From: JBBUEO01 sp038056915
Lineage (GTDB): Bacteria > Patescibacteriota > UBA1384 > UBA12157 > JAENIV01
Reading direction: 5' to 3'
Assembly (NCBI GenBank): GCA_038056915.1
Contig: JBBUEO010000017.1
Span: 1 to 7,594 of the forward strand
DNA length: 7,594 nucleotides
In this document: positions 1 through 5,576 of the stretch, in pieces
Layout of the letters: the number at the start of each line of letters is the position of its first letter
Numbering within the stretch: the first letter of the stretch is position 1
Notes under the pieces: generated by a model
The model's database searches: none
What the model was told of the DNA's origin: nothing
Seen by the model: only the letters and a program-made list of their open reading frames with translations
Position numbers and translations under genes: made by a program

Positions 1-36
1 AGGATAGTTTTTGTATGGCCCCATCGTTTATAACAT

Positions 37-56
37 TCTGAGCGGAGTCGAAGGAT
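37..56. repeat. Short dispersed repeat, copy 1 (ctgagcggagtcgaagga)
   Basis: This copy matches the copy at 128-146 in a CTGAG-N(6)-TCGAAGG layout and has the same orientation. From memory, the consensus CCCTGAG...TCGAAGGG recurs in intergenic DNA of many environmental bacterial genomes, which I cannot verify here. The ends form only a short imperfect inverted repeat. Function unknown. Confidence 0.45.
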
Positions 57-127
57 TGAAAATCGCCCCAAAATTAGGCATCCTACTATATAGAGGGAGA
101 GAGGTGTTAAAAGAGCTAAAAGGCCTG

Positions 128-146
128 CCCTGAGTTTATCGAAGGG
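128..146. repeat. Short dispersed repeat, copy 2 (ccctgagtttatcgaaggg)
   Basis: This copy has complete CCCT...AGGG-type ends when read on the minus strand and shares CTGAG and TCGAAGG with copy 1, about 90 bases away. It lies downstream of the propeller gene, so it could also act as a weak transcript end, but no T-tract directly follows the stem. Confidence 0.45.
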
Positions 147-236
147 TTCTAGACCCGAATGTCCCTCCAATAGAAGCTTGGCGAATTAATTTCTCTTTTT
201 AAAACTTTCGAAATATTTTGAGAACTATCTTATAAA

Positions 237-1601
237 CTAGCTTTGGATAAGGTTGAGGTTGCGATAAAAATTTAAATTAAAGATCAAAAGTAAAAAATTG
301 AATTGGTCTGCACCGGTTTCAGGAAGAACCGATACTTGATCCATAGCAGATTGGACCTCAACATTCCTTGTCAAGGTAATGGTTCGACCATTGTTGTAAT
401 AGGCAATAATCCTCACAGCAGAATGATATTCAGTTGTATCCCAATCGCAACTGTAAACGCCCTGCGAATCGGGTTCTTGATCGGTACAAATTAAATTATC
501 ATCGATATAAAATTCAACTTTAACAATCCCTCTACCGGAAGGTTTAACTTCAATTGTATAGACAGGTTCAGTAACGACTCCGCCTTCATCTAAATTAACC
601 GGTCGATCGTCACCGGGCAAATTTTCAAATGTTGATGCGCTCGAAAATGAGGGAGAAGAAATTGGGCAGGAATCTGGGGCATCTCCAACGTATTGAACAA
701 TCACCGCATTATTGCCCGCATTCGCCCCGCTGACGGTTGCTTCGGCTGATCCGAAAGAATAGGGGTCAGTGTTATCGATTTGACCGACCGCATAAATACT
801 GCCAGAGCAACTAACAGTAACGCCGTAAAAAATTGAAACTTCAAATTGAGGCGCGGTAGGTGTTGATTTGGCCCATTGGGAAGTACCTTCAGCATTATAG
901 CTAATGATCAAAACATTACCGGCCTCTGAAGCACCATTAGCAGTCACACTATTGCCAAAATCAAATTCGCCATTGATACCATTAGAACCCACGGTATAAA
1001 TACCGCCTGAAGGATTAAGGACAACGTCTTGTAACTCAGACAATGAATCGGCAGGCGCGGAAACAGTAGATTTAGCCCACTGGGCAACACCCGCAGAATT
1101 GAATTTTACAACTGCTGTATTTTGAACTGCAGAATTACCACTGACTGTCACGCCATTGCCAAAGTTATATTCGCCATTGCCATTGATATAGCCAACAGCA
1201 TAAATATTACTGGAATTATCTAAAGTTAGATCATTAAATTCTGATGCGGCCGGAGCGGTGGTGGTTGATTCGGCCCATTGGGCAACACCCGCAGAATTAT
1301 ATTTTAAAATTACAGAGTTATAGCCAGTCGCATAGTTTCCGCTTACTGTGACACTATTACCGAAATCATATTGACCATTATTCTTGATACCGCCGGTAGC
1401 AAGAATATTGCCGGACGAATCAAGGACGACGTTGTTAAACTTTGATTCATGGGGAGCAGTGGTAGTAGAATTAGCCCATTGAGCTAAACCCGCAGAATTA
1501 TATTTTACAATGACCGCATTATAACCATTGCTAGCGTAGTTACCGCTTACGGTTACCCCATTACCAAAATCGTACTGACCATTATTTTTAATCACCCCCA
1601 C
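237..1601 (-). CDS. C-terminal fragment of the propeller surface protein (repeats 4-7, Ig-like domain, LPETG)
   Basis: This is the larger open part. Its apparent GTG start at 1599-1601 is an internal codon of the third repeat's IYAVG turn, not a real start, and the same frame encodes repeat sequence upstream to about 1749. It covers the end of repeat 3 and repeats 4 to 7 (WANST, WAEST, WAKST, WAKST), then a linker rich in Ser/Pro/Asp. An Ig-like segment of about 65 residues contains two cysteines (ICTDQ and SCDWD) that could pair. The tail is LPETG, a short hydrophobic stretch and one Arg. The hydrophobic tail is shorter and less basic than in classical sortase substrates. The product would be extracellular. 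No catalytic motif is seen; adhesion or a structural surface role is inference. Confidence 0.6.
   Translation of the reverse strand: MGVIKNNGQYDFGNGVTVSGNYASNGYNAVIVKYNSAGLAQWANSTTTAPHESKFNNVVLDSSGNILATGGIKNNGQYDFGNSVTVSGNYATGYNSVILKYNSAGVAQWAESTTTAPAASEFNDLTLDNSSNIYAVGYINGNGEYNFGNGVTVSGNSAVQNTAVVKFNSAGVAQWAKSTVSAPADSLSELQDVVLNPSGGIYTVGSNGINGEFDFGNSVTANGASEAGNVLIISYNAEGTSQWAKSTPTAPQFEVSIFYGVTVSCSGSIYAVGQIDNTDPYSFGSAEATVSGANAGNNAVIVQYVGDAPDSCPISSPSFSSASTFENLPGDDRPVNLDEGGVVTEPVYTIEVKPSGRGIVKVEFYIDDNLICTDQEPDSQGVYSCDWDTTEYHSAVRIIAYYNNGRTITLTRNVEVQSAMDQVSVLPETGADQFNFLLLIFNLNFYRNLNLIQS
312..326 (-). other. LPETG sortase-type sorting motif
   Basis: The codons CTT CCT GAA ACC GGT encode LPETG 30 codons before the stop. 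They are followed by ADQ, a hydrophobic run (FNFLLLIF...) and a tail containing a single Arg. The motif and position fit the known C-terminal cell-wall sorting signal. The weak basic tail is atypical, and no sortase gene is in the window. Confidence 0.55.
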
Positions 1602-2090
1602 TGCATATATTCCGGAGGCATCAACTGAATGACTATAAAAAGTCGAGCTGCTTGGTGCAGTCGTCGTTGACTTAGCCCACTGGGCAACACCCGCGGAATT
1701 GTATTTGACAATTAAGACGTTAAAAGTAAGACCGTAATTTCCACTGATATTACCCCATTGCCAAAATTAAATTCGCCATTGCCGTCAAGAGCGCCAACAA
1801 CATAAATATTGCCGGATGAATCAAGGACGATGTTGTTAAATCTTGATCCTTTTGGAGCAACAATGGTTGATTTGGCCCACTGAGCCCAGTCCGTTAGAGT
1901 TATATTTGACTAGGACGGCATTATCGAAAATCGTCCCGGCACCGCTGACTGTCACGCTATTGCCAAAATCGAATTGGCCATTACCCACAATCTTACCCAC
2001 GGCATAAATATTACCCAAAGAATCAGTGGCAGAACTATAAAAAATAGAACCATTTGGTGCGACTGTCGTTGATTTAGCCCACAAAACATC
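685..2090 (-). repeat. Seven-copy coding repeat (about 65 codons per unit)
   Basis: The seven units are recognisable from their WAxST starts: WAKSTTVAP, WAKSTIVAP, WAKSTTTAP, WANSTTTAP, WAESTTTAP, WAKSTVSAP and WAKSTPTAP. The middle units (about 1050-1750) are most alike at the DNA level, suggesting recent duplication, while the last two have diverged. This similarity could itself promote slippage or unequal exchange, or cause assembly errors. Confidence 0.75.
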
Positions 2091-2165
2091 ACCCGGAGCG
2101 GTGGCAAAAGCGGAATTAGACCCTAAAAATATAAAAAAGTTGAGAAGGATGCCCAGAAATAACAA
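1836..2165 (-). CDS. N-terminal fragment of the propeller surface protein
   Basis: This open part runs from a TTG at 2163-2165 and encodes a very hydrophobic leader (MLFLGILLNFF...) with a plausible signal-peptidase site after NSAFA, then the first repeat and the beginning of the second. After YNSNGL the frame leaves the repeat pattern (GSVGQINHCC) and stops. The expected continuation AQWAKSTIVAP lies in the next frame, so the last 20 or so residues are a frameshift artefact. The TTG start has no positive residue before the hydrophobic core and only a weak GGAAA upstream. The frame stays open upstream to a TAG at 2247-2249, so the true start may be further upstream. Confidence 0.5.
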   Translation of the reverse strand: MLFLGILLNFFIFLGSNSAFATAPGDVLWAKSTTVAPNGSIFYSSATDSLGNIYAVGKIVGNGQFDFGNSVTVSGAGTIFDNAVLVKYNSNGLGSVGQINHCCSKRIKI

Positions 2166-2233
2166 AAAAATTGGTTTCCAACTAATAATATTTAGATCAA
2201 CTATTAAAAGCCCAACCTTTAGCTTGATAATAA

Positions 2234-2239
2234 CCCTCC
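2234..2239 (-). promoter_or_regulatory. Shine-Dalgarno GGAGGG upstream of the propeller gene
   Basis: GGAGGG lies about 10 nt after the predicted transcript start and is followed by TTATTATCAAG in the propeller frame. No ATG, GTG or TTG sits at a normal distance. The in-frame codons at that distance are ATT (2229-2231) and ATC (2226-2228). Initiation at one of these would give an N-terminus with Lys residues (IKLKVG... and WKP) before the hydrophobic core, which is a better signal-peptide layout than the TTG at 2165. Confidence 0.45.
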
Positions 2240-2249
2240 ACTTGATCTA

Positions 2250-2278
2250 ATAATATTATTATATTATTAAAAAGTCAA
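2250..2278 (-). promoter_or_regulatory. Sigma70-type promoter of the propeller gene
   Basis: On the minus strand, TTGACT (2273-2278) and TATTAT (2250-2255) are separated by exactly 17 bases of AT-rich sequence. This is one mismatch from consensus in each hexamer. A transcript would start near 2243, just ahead of the SD at 2234-2239. Confidence 0.6.
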
Positions 2279-2281
2279 ATT

Positions 2282-2298
2282 TGTATGCAACGCATACA
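2282..2298. promoter_or_regulatory. Operator-like dyad tgtatgc-aac-gcataca
   Basis: This is a perfect 7-base inverted repeat with a 3-base spacer. It sits 4 bases upstream of the -35 box of the propeller promoter, between the divergent propeller and receiver genes. The size and position suit binding of a dimeric regulator to either promoter. The regulator is unknown. Confidence 0.35.
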
Positions 2299-2446
2299 TT
2301 ACATTGTAAAATCGGGATAATTTGATAAGATGAAAACAATGATAAAACAATTGTAAAAAATTGCATGCCGCCGATAAACAGTCTCAAAAAATTTTCAAAG
2401 AGCTTAAAAAATTTCTGCCAAAAAGTAAAATTTAATTTTTCAAAAC

Positions 2447-2452
2447 AGGAGG
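2447..2452 (+). promoter_or_regulatory. Shine-Dalgarno AGGAGG of the receiver gene
   Basis: AGGAGG ends 4 bases before the ATG at 2457 and decides that start. It is one of the few strong ribosome binding sites in the window. Confidence 0.7.
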
Positions 2453-2456
2453 ACAA

Positions 2457-2828
2457 ATGGCTATTCAAACTATTTTAGTGGTTGACGACGATGCGTCTCT
2501 GAGAGAAATTCTCACCGAAAAACTTGAAAACGAAAATTTTAAAGTTTTAACCGCCATCAACGGCGAAGAGGGACTGCAAACCGCTAAAGTAAAACACCCG
2601 GATTTGATTTTGCTTGATATCAATATGCCAATCATGGACGGTTTGGAAATGCTGAAATTCTTGAGAAAAGATGATTGGGGCAAAGAGGTGCCGGTAATTC
2701 TATTGACAATTGTCCGCGAAGAAGAAAAAATTGCCGAAGCTATCGAAAAAGAAGCCTGCGATTATATTATCAAATCAAACTGGGACTTGGATAAAATTGT
2801 CGAAAAGATAAGGTCGAAACTATCATAA
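2457..2828 (+). CDS. Stand-alone response regulator receiver (CheY-like)
   Basis: The 123-residue product is a single receiver domain with no output domain. It acts in the cytoplasm, probably accepting a phosphoryl group from a histidine kinase and signalling by protein contact. The acidic pocket is D10/D11 in LVVDDD, the phospho-acceptor is D54 in LLDINMP, the switch Thr is T84 in LLTIV, and the conserved Lys is K106 in YIIKS. The length is normal for the CheY/Spo0F type. The ATG is supported by AGGAGG 4 bases upstream. No kinase or partner is nearby, and the gene converges on lepA with 18 bases between the stop codons. No clear promoter stands out in the AT-rich 290-base upstream region. 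The domain call is firm, but the pathway is unknown. Confidence 0.93.
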   Translation: MAIQTILVVDDDASLREILTEKLENENFKVLTAINGEEGLQTAKVKHPDLILLDINMPIMDGLEMLKFLRKDDWGKEVPVILLTIVREEEKIAEAIEKEACDYIIKSNWDLDKIVEKIRSKLS

Positions 2829-2846
2829 ATAATTGGCGGGACTTGG

Positions 2847-4697
2847 CTACTGTCTAAGCATTTCGATAAATACATTATCTGGGATATCGATTTTGCCAAG
2901 ACGCTTCATCCTTTTTTTCCCCATCGCTTGCTTTTTTAAAAGTTTGTCTTTACGGGTCCTATCGCCACCGTAAAGTTTGGCAGTGACATCTTTTCTAAGC
3001 GCCGGGATATTTTCGCGGGCTATAATTTTTCCCCCAATGGAGACTTGTAAAGCGACTTCAAACATCTGCCGCGGGATGAGTTCTTTTAATTTGGAAACCA
3101 GTTTTTTTGCTTCCTGATACTGTTGTAAGCGGGGGACAATTCGCGAAAATTCTTCGATTCTGTCCCCAGCAATAATGATTTCTAATTTAACTAAATCAGC
3201 CGGCCGATAGCCGATAAATTCATAATTTTGCGACGCATATCCTTGTGAGACTGATTTTAATTTATCATAAAAATCAATGATAATTTCTCCAAGCGGTGCT
3301 TGATAAGACAAAATAGCACGGTCAGACATGTATTGGGTGTCTTTGTAAATTGCTCGTTTTGACTGCGCCAGCTCCATCACCCCTCCGATATATTCCTGCG
3401 GAGTAATAATCTCTAACCTCACCCACGGTTCTTCGTAACCGTTTTCCGTCTTCTGTTTCCCGTCTTCAGTCTTCCGATATTCAACTTGTGGTTGGGTAAC
3501 GATCAAATTAAGTCCGTATTCGCGCTCTAAGCGCTCTTTGACTATTTCTAAATGCAACAATCCCAAAAAACCGCCCTTAAACCCCTGACCGAAACTTTTT
3601 GACGATTCCGGAATAAAGTATAAACTGGCGTCATTTAATGAAAGTTTTTCCAAAGATCGGCGCAAAAGTGAGGGCTCACCGCTTTGAAGGTAAAAACTGG
3701 CATAGACAAAGGGTTGGGGAATTTTAAAACCTTCAATAGGGGAGACTTGAGTGGGGGAGTCTAAAGTGATAGTATCGCCGACTCTAATTTTCGTTAATTC
3801 CCGCTCGCCGGTCGTAAGGTAGCCAATTTCCCCTGCCCCTAGAAATTCGGTTGGCTCATACTTTAGACGAAACCTCCCTATTTCAGCAACAACCCCAATA
3901 TTATTTGTCGCTAAAAATTTAATTTTATCGCCTTTTTTAATTAAACCATTAAAAACTCTCACATAAGCAATTACTCCCCGAAATTGATCATAGACACAGT
4001 CAAAAATTAAGGCCTTAAATCCCCCCTTCCTTTCCCCTTTGGGGGCGGGAACTTTCGAAATAATTTTATTTAATAATTCTTTAACACCCTCGCCGGTTTT
4101 AGCGGAGATAAGTAAAATTTCATTAATATCAACAGTTAACAATTTTGCTATCTCCCCTCTTGTCTGTTCGATTTTTGCTCCCGGTAAATCAATTTTATTT
4201 ATCACCGGAATTATTTTTAAATTATTTTCCTGGGCAATTTGTAAATTAGCCAGCGTTTGGGCTTGGATTCCTTTTGTGGCATCGACTAACAAAATCGCCC
4301 CCTCAACGGCCTTTAAGGCACGGGAGACTTCATAAAAAAAATCAACATGACCGGGAGTGTCGATCAAATTCAACACAAATGTTGAATTTGCAAACTCTAA
4401 ATTCGAAGCTCTAAATTCTAAACTATTTGAATTTTTACTATTTTGAATTTGGGATTTGTTTAGCATTTCTGATTTAGGATTTAGGATTTGAGGATTTGGT
4501 TCCCAAATCATCATTACTGGCTGCATTTTAATGGTTATCCCCCGCTCGCGTTCTAAATCCATGGTATCGAGCATTTGTGGCCGAAGTTTGTCTTTAGAAA
4601 CAGTGCCGGTAATTTCCAACATCCGATCTGCCAGCGTGGATTTACCGTGGTCAATATGAGCGATGATAACAAAATTTCTGATATGACTTTGTTCCAT
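2847..4697 (-). CDS. lepA: Elongation factor 4 (LepA), translational GTPase
   Basis: The 616-residue protein acts on the ribosome as a GTPase in the elongation/back-translocation context. The G domain shows AHIDHGKS (13-20), the G2 Thr in RGITI (T55), DTPGH (113-117), NKID (167-170) and SAK (198-200). The EF-G-like domains follow (GGFLGLLHLEI near 375-385; ITPQEYIGG near 431-439). The LepA-specific C-terminal domain ends with LLKKQAMGKKRMKRLGKIDI, so the gene is complete. Family length is about 600. The extra length comes from roughly 34 residues of Asn/Ser/Leu-rich sequence at about 66-106, between G2 and G3. A second repeat-like tract (KTEDGKQKTENG, about 409-420) replaces the usual variable loop and is shorter than normal. 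The ATG start gives the standard N-terminus and has no clear SD. A TATAAT lies 7 bases upstream, so the mRNA may be leaderless. Confidence 0.97.
   Translation of the reverse strand: MEQSHIRNFVIIAHIDHGKSTLADRMLEITGTVSKDKLRPQMLDTMDLERERGITIKMQPVMMIWEPNPQILNPKSEMLNKSQIQNSKNSNSLEFRASNLEFANSTFVLNLIDTPGHVDFFYEVSRALKAVEGAILLVDATKGIQAQTLANLQIAQENNLKIIPVINKIDLPGAKIEQTRGEIAKLLTVDINEILLISAKTGEGVKELLNKIISKVPAPKGERKGGFKALIFDCVYDQFRGVIAYVRVFNGLIKKGDKIKFLATNNIGVVAEIGRFRLKYEPTEFLGAGEIGYLTTGERELTKIRVGDTITLDSPTQVSPIEGFKIPQPFVYASFYLQSGEPSLLRRSLEKLSLNDASLYFIPESSKSFGQGFKGGFLGLLHLEIVKERLEREYGLNLIVTQPQVEYRKTEDGKQKTENGYEEPWVRLEIITPQEYIGGVMELAQSKRAIYKDTQYMSDRAILSYQAPLGEIIIDFYDKLKSVSQGYASQNYEFIGYRPADLVKLEIIIAGDRIEEFSRIVPRLQQYQEAKKLVSKLKELIPRQMFEVALQVSIGGKIIARENIPALRKDVTAKLYGGDRTRKDKLLKKQAMGKKRMKRLGKIDIPDNVFIEMLRQ
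3438..3476 (-). repeat. Short purine-rich repeat tract (gaagac/gaaaac words) in lepA
   Basis: The coding strand carries repeated gaagacngg/gaaaac words that encode KTEDGKQKTENG. This replaces the normal loop between the VVYE-like and EP-like positions of LepA. The words differ from those in the G-domain tract, so it is probably an independent event. Confidence 0.5.
4380..4502 (-). repeat. AT-rich word-repeat tract inserted in frame in the lepA G domain
   Basis: On the plus strand the tract reads as variants of gatttag, gatttga, gaatttt and ctaaattc, with tandem gatttaggatttaggattt near its right end. Such short-word arrays are typical of intergenic DNA in many uncultured bacterial genomes (recall, not checked). 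Here the tract is in frame and free of stops, adding about 34 residues between G2 and DTPGH. Confidence 0.65.
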
Positions 4698-4704
4698 AGA
4701 TTTA

Positions 4705-4710
4705 ATTATA
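4705..4710 (-). promoter_or_regulatory. Consensus -10 box (TATAAT) of lepA
   Basis: A perfect TATAAT is followed by 7 bases (TAAATCT) and then the lepA ATG. Transcription would begin at or next to the start codon, giving a leaderless mRNA. No good -35 box is seen at the right distance. Confidence 0.5.
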
Positions 4711-4734
4711 CCTTATCTTTTAACTTTATACCAT

Positions 4735-4757
4735 ACCAACACCCCTGGGGTGTTGGT
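4735..4757. repeat. Left REP-like palindrome of the transposase unit
   Basis: This is a perfect 11-base inverted repeat around a single central T (accaacacccc-t-ggggtgttggt). Its core acacccctggggtgt recurs after the transposase gene. It lies in the 79-base divergent gap between lepA and the transposase. It may be the hairpin recognised by the transposase, and could also affect both promoters. Confidence 0.7.
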
Positions 4758-4761
4758 TTTG

Positions 4762-4770
4762 TGGTAAAAT
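4762..4770 (+). promoter_or_regulatory. Extended -10 (TGGTAAAAT) of the transposase gene
   Basis: TGG-TAAAAT sits 6 bases before the ATG at 4777. The TG extension could compensate for the lack of a good -35 box, and the short distance implies a leaderless or near-leaderless mRNA. No SD is present. Confidence 0.4.
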
Positions 4771-4776
4771 AGAAGT

Positions 4777-5448
4777 ATGCAAAGAAAAATTCATTTAGAT
4801 CAAGGAGAAATTTATCACGTATTTAATCGAAGCATCGCCGACTTCAAAATATTCAACTCTAACCGCGATTATTTAAGATTTATATACTTAATGAAATTCT
4901 TTCAGGTCAAAAATCCTCCAACTAAATTCTCTTATTTCATAAAATTGAAAGAAGTTCAACAATTTGGTTTTTGGGATTACTTAGATTCAATTACAGAGAG
5001 TCAATTTAACATTGTGCAGATTATTGCTTATTGTTTGATGCCAACACATTTTCATTTCATTCTGAAACAATTGGCGGAATTTGGAATTTCAAAATTTATA
5101 GGAAATATCTCAAATGGTTATAGTCGCTATTTCAATACAAAACATAAACGAAAGGGGCCATTATGGGAGAGTAAATTTCAAAATGTCAGGGTTGAAAACG
5201 ATGAACAGTTAATTCATTTGACGCGATATCTACATTTAAATCCGGTAACCGCTCACCTCACAGAAAATCCGCAAGCATGGCAGCATTCATCCTATAATGA
5301 ATATCTAAATAAAGCCGGTTATCCATTTTGTCAGTATAATGACTTGTTAGCCATTAAACCAAAGCAATATCATAAATTTGTCACAGATCGAAAATCCTAC
5401 CAGCGAGAACTCGCAATAATTAAAAGACGATTAACAGATGAGTCTTGA
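4777..5448 (+). CDS. REP-associated tyrosine transposase (RAYT, Y1/HUH, IS200-like)
   Basis: The 223-residue product is a Y1-type HUH single-strand nuclease. The HUH motif is H91-F-H93 in LMPTHFHFIL. Candidate catalytic tyrosines are Y115 and Y118 in NGYSRYFN. The typical RAYT continuation follows: GPLWESKFQNVRVEND (128-142), RYLHLNP (150-156) and WQHSSYNEYL (168-177). The N-terminus (MQRKIHLDQGEIYHVFNRS) fits the family (R/Q..G..YHV..R), and length and motifs suggest an intact gene. RAYTs recognise and cleave hairpin (REP-type) DNA and are thought to spread it. Matching palindromes lie immediately on both sides here. There is no passenger gene. The ATG is preceded by an extended -10 rather than an SD, and the stop is TGA. 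GC is low, like most of the window. Confidence 0.88.
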   Translation: MQRKIHLDQGEIYHVFNRSIADFKIFNSNRDYLRFIYLMKFFQVKNPPTKFSYFIKLKEVQQFGFWDYLDSITESQFNIVQIIAYCLMPTHFHFILKQLAEFGISKFIGNISNGYSRYFNTKHKRKGPLWESKFQNVRVENDEQLIHLTRYLHLNPVTAHLTENPQAWQHSSYNEYLNKAGYPFCQYNDLLAIKPKQYHKFVTDRKSYQRELAIIKRRLTDES

Positions 5449-5457
5449 CCAACTCCG

Positions 5458-5472
5458 ACACCCCTGGGGTGT
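5458..5472. repeat. Right REP-like palindrome of the transposase unit
   Basis: acacccc-t-ggggtgt repeats the 15-base core of the left palindrome (4739-4753), starting 9 bases after the transposase stop. The outer bases differ from the left copy, so the conserved core is probably what matters. Confidence 0.7.
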
Positions 5473-5507
5473 TCTTGATAGTATGTATTTTCCTTATTAA
5501 ATGCAAA

Positions 5508-5538
5508 GAGCCTCCGCGCAAAAATGCCGCGGAGGCTC
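5508..5538 (-). terminator. Rho-independent terminator of the GC-rich gene
   Basis: A perfect 11-base stem (gagcctccgcg / cgcggaggctc) has a 9-base loop. On the minus strand it is followed by TTTGCATTT. It starts about 38 bases after the stop of the GC-rich gene. Read on the plus strand there is no T-tract, so it serves the minus-strand gene rather than the transposase. Confidence 0.8.
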
Positions 5539-5576
5539 AAGTGTTCGACAGAAACGAGACTTCAAGGTGACAAGGT

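Larger units (their letters stand above)
1..236. other. Non-coding left flank
   Basis: I see no credible gene here on either strand. The stretch holds two copies of a short dispersed repeat, annotated separately, and AT-rich sequence downstream of the propeller gene. No convincing rho-independent terminator for that gene is visible. The only inverted sequences are weak, for example around 144-156 and 203-221. Confidence 0.6.
237..2231 (-). pseudogene. Secreted seven-repeat beta-propeller surface protein with LPETG tail, frame-disrupted
   Basis: This is one gene split by two small indels. A signal-peptide-like N-terminus (hydrophobic core ending near NSAFA) is followed by seven repeats of about 65 residues. 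Each repeat carries WAKST..AP, an (L/V)D.SGNIYAVG-type turn, FGN.VTVSG and a KYNSAG motif, as in SBBP-type propellers. Seven repeats suggest a seven-bladed propeller. An Ig-like segment (around VEFYIDDNLIC) and LPETG close to the C-terminus follow, suggesting cell-wall attachment by a sortase. An extra G in a G-run (plus-strand ccc at 1885-1887) shifts the frame, and a missing base near 1748-1751 restores it, so both flanking open parts share a frame. With both positions corrected, the reading continues at full repeat quality. The cause may be sequencing error, recent decay or phase variation. The start is unclear. Confidence 0.7.
2166..2456. other. Divergent intergenic region, propeller gene to receiver gene
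   Basis: This very AT-rich region holds the propeller promoter and SD on the minus strand, the dyad at 2282-2298, and the receiver SD at its right end. A candidate plus-strand promoter is weak (TTGTAA at 2304-2309 with TAAGAT at 2326-2331). Nothing else is recognisable. Confidence 0.5.

Noticed and set aside
685..2090. CRISPR-like or DNA-level repeat array
   Set aside because: The repeat period is about 200 bases, coding and in frame with protein motifs. There are no short identical repeats with unique spacers.
2259..2468. Minus-strand open frame across the receiver upstream region
   Set aside because: It has an AT-rich, Phe/Leu-heavy translation, overlaps the receiver start, and has no SD.
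4380..4502. Intein or intron in lepA
   Set aside because: The insert is only about 34-40 residues, has no splicing-junction residues or endonuclease motifs, and is made of simple word repeats.
4735..4757. Palindrome as a rho-independent terminator
   Set aside because: The near-loopless 11-bp palindrome lies between two divergent genes, and its core recurs across the transposase gene, which fits a transposase-linked repeat better. A short T-run follows on the plus strand, so a minor terminator role is not excluded.
5449..5450. UGA recoding (Gracilibacteria/SR1-type genetic code)
   Set aside because: TGA closes the transposase and GC-rich genes exactly where the products should end, and no intact gene has an in-frame TGA.
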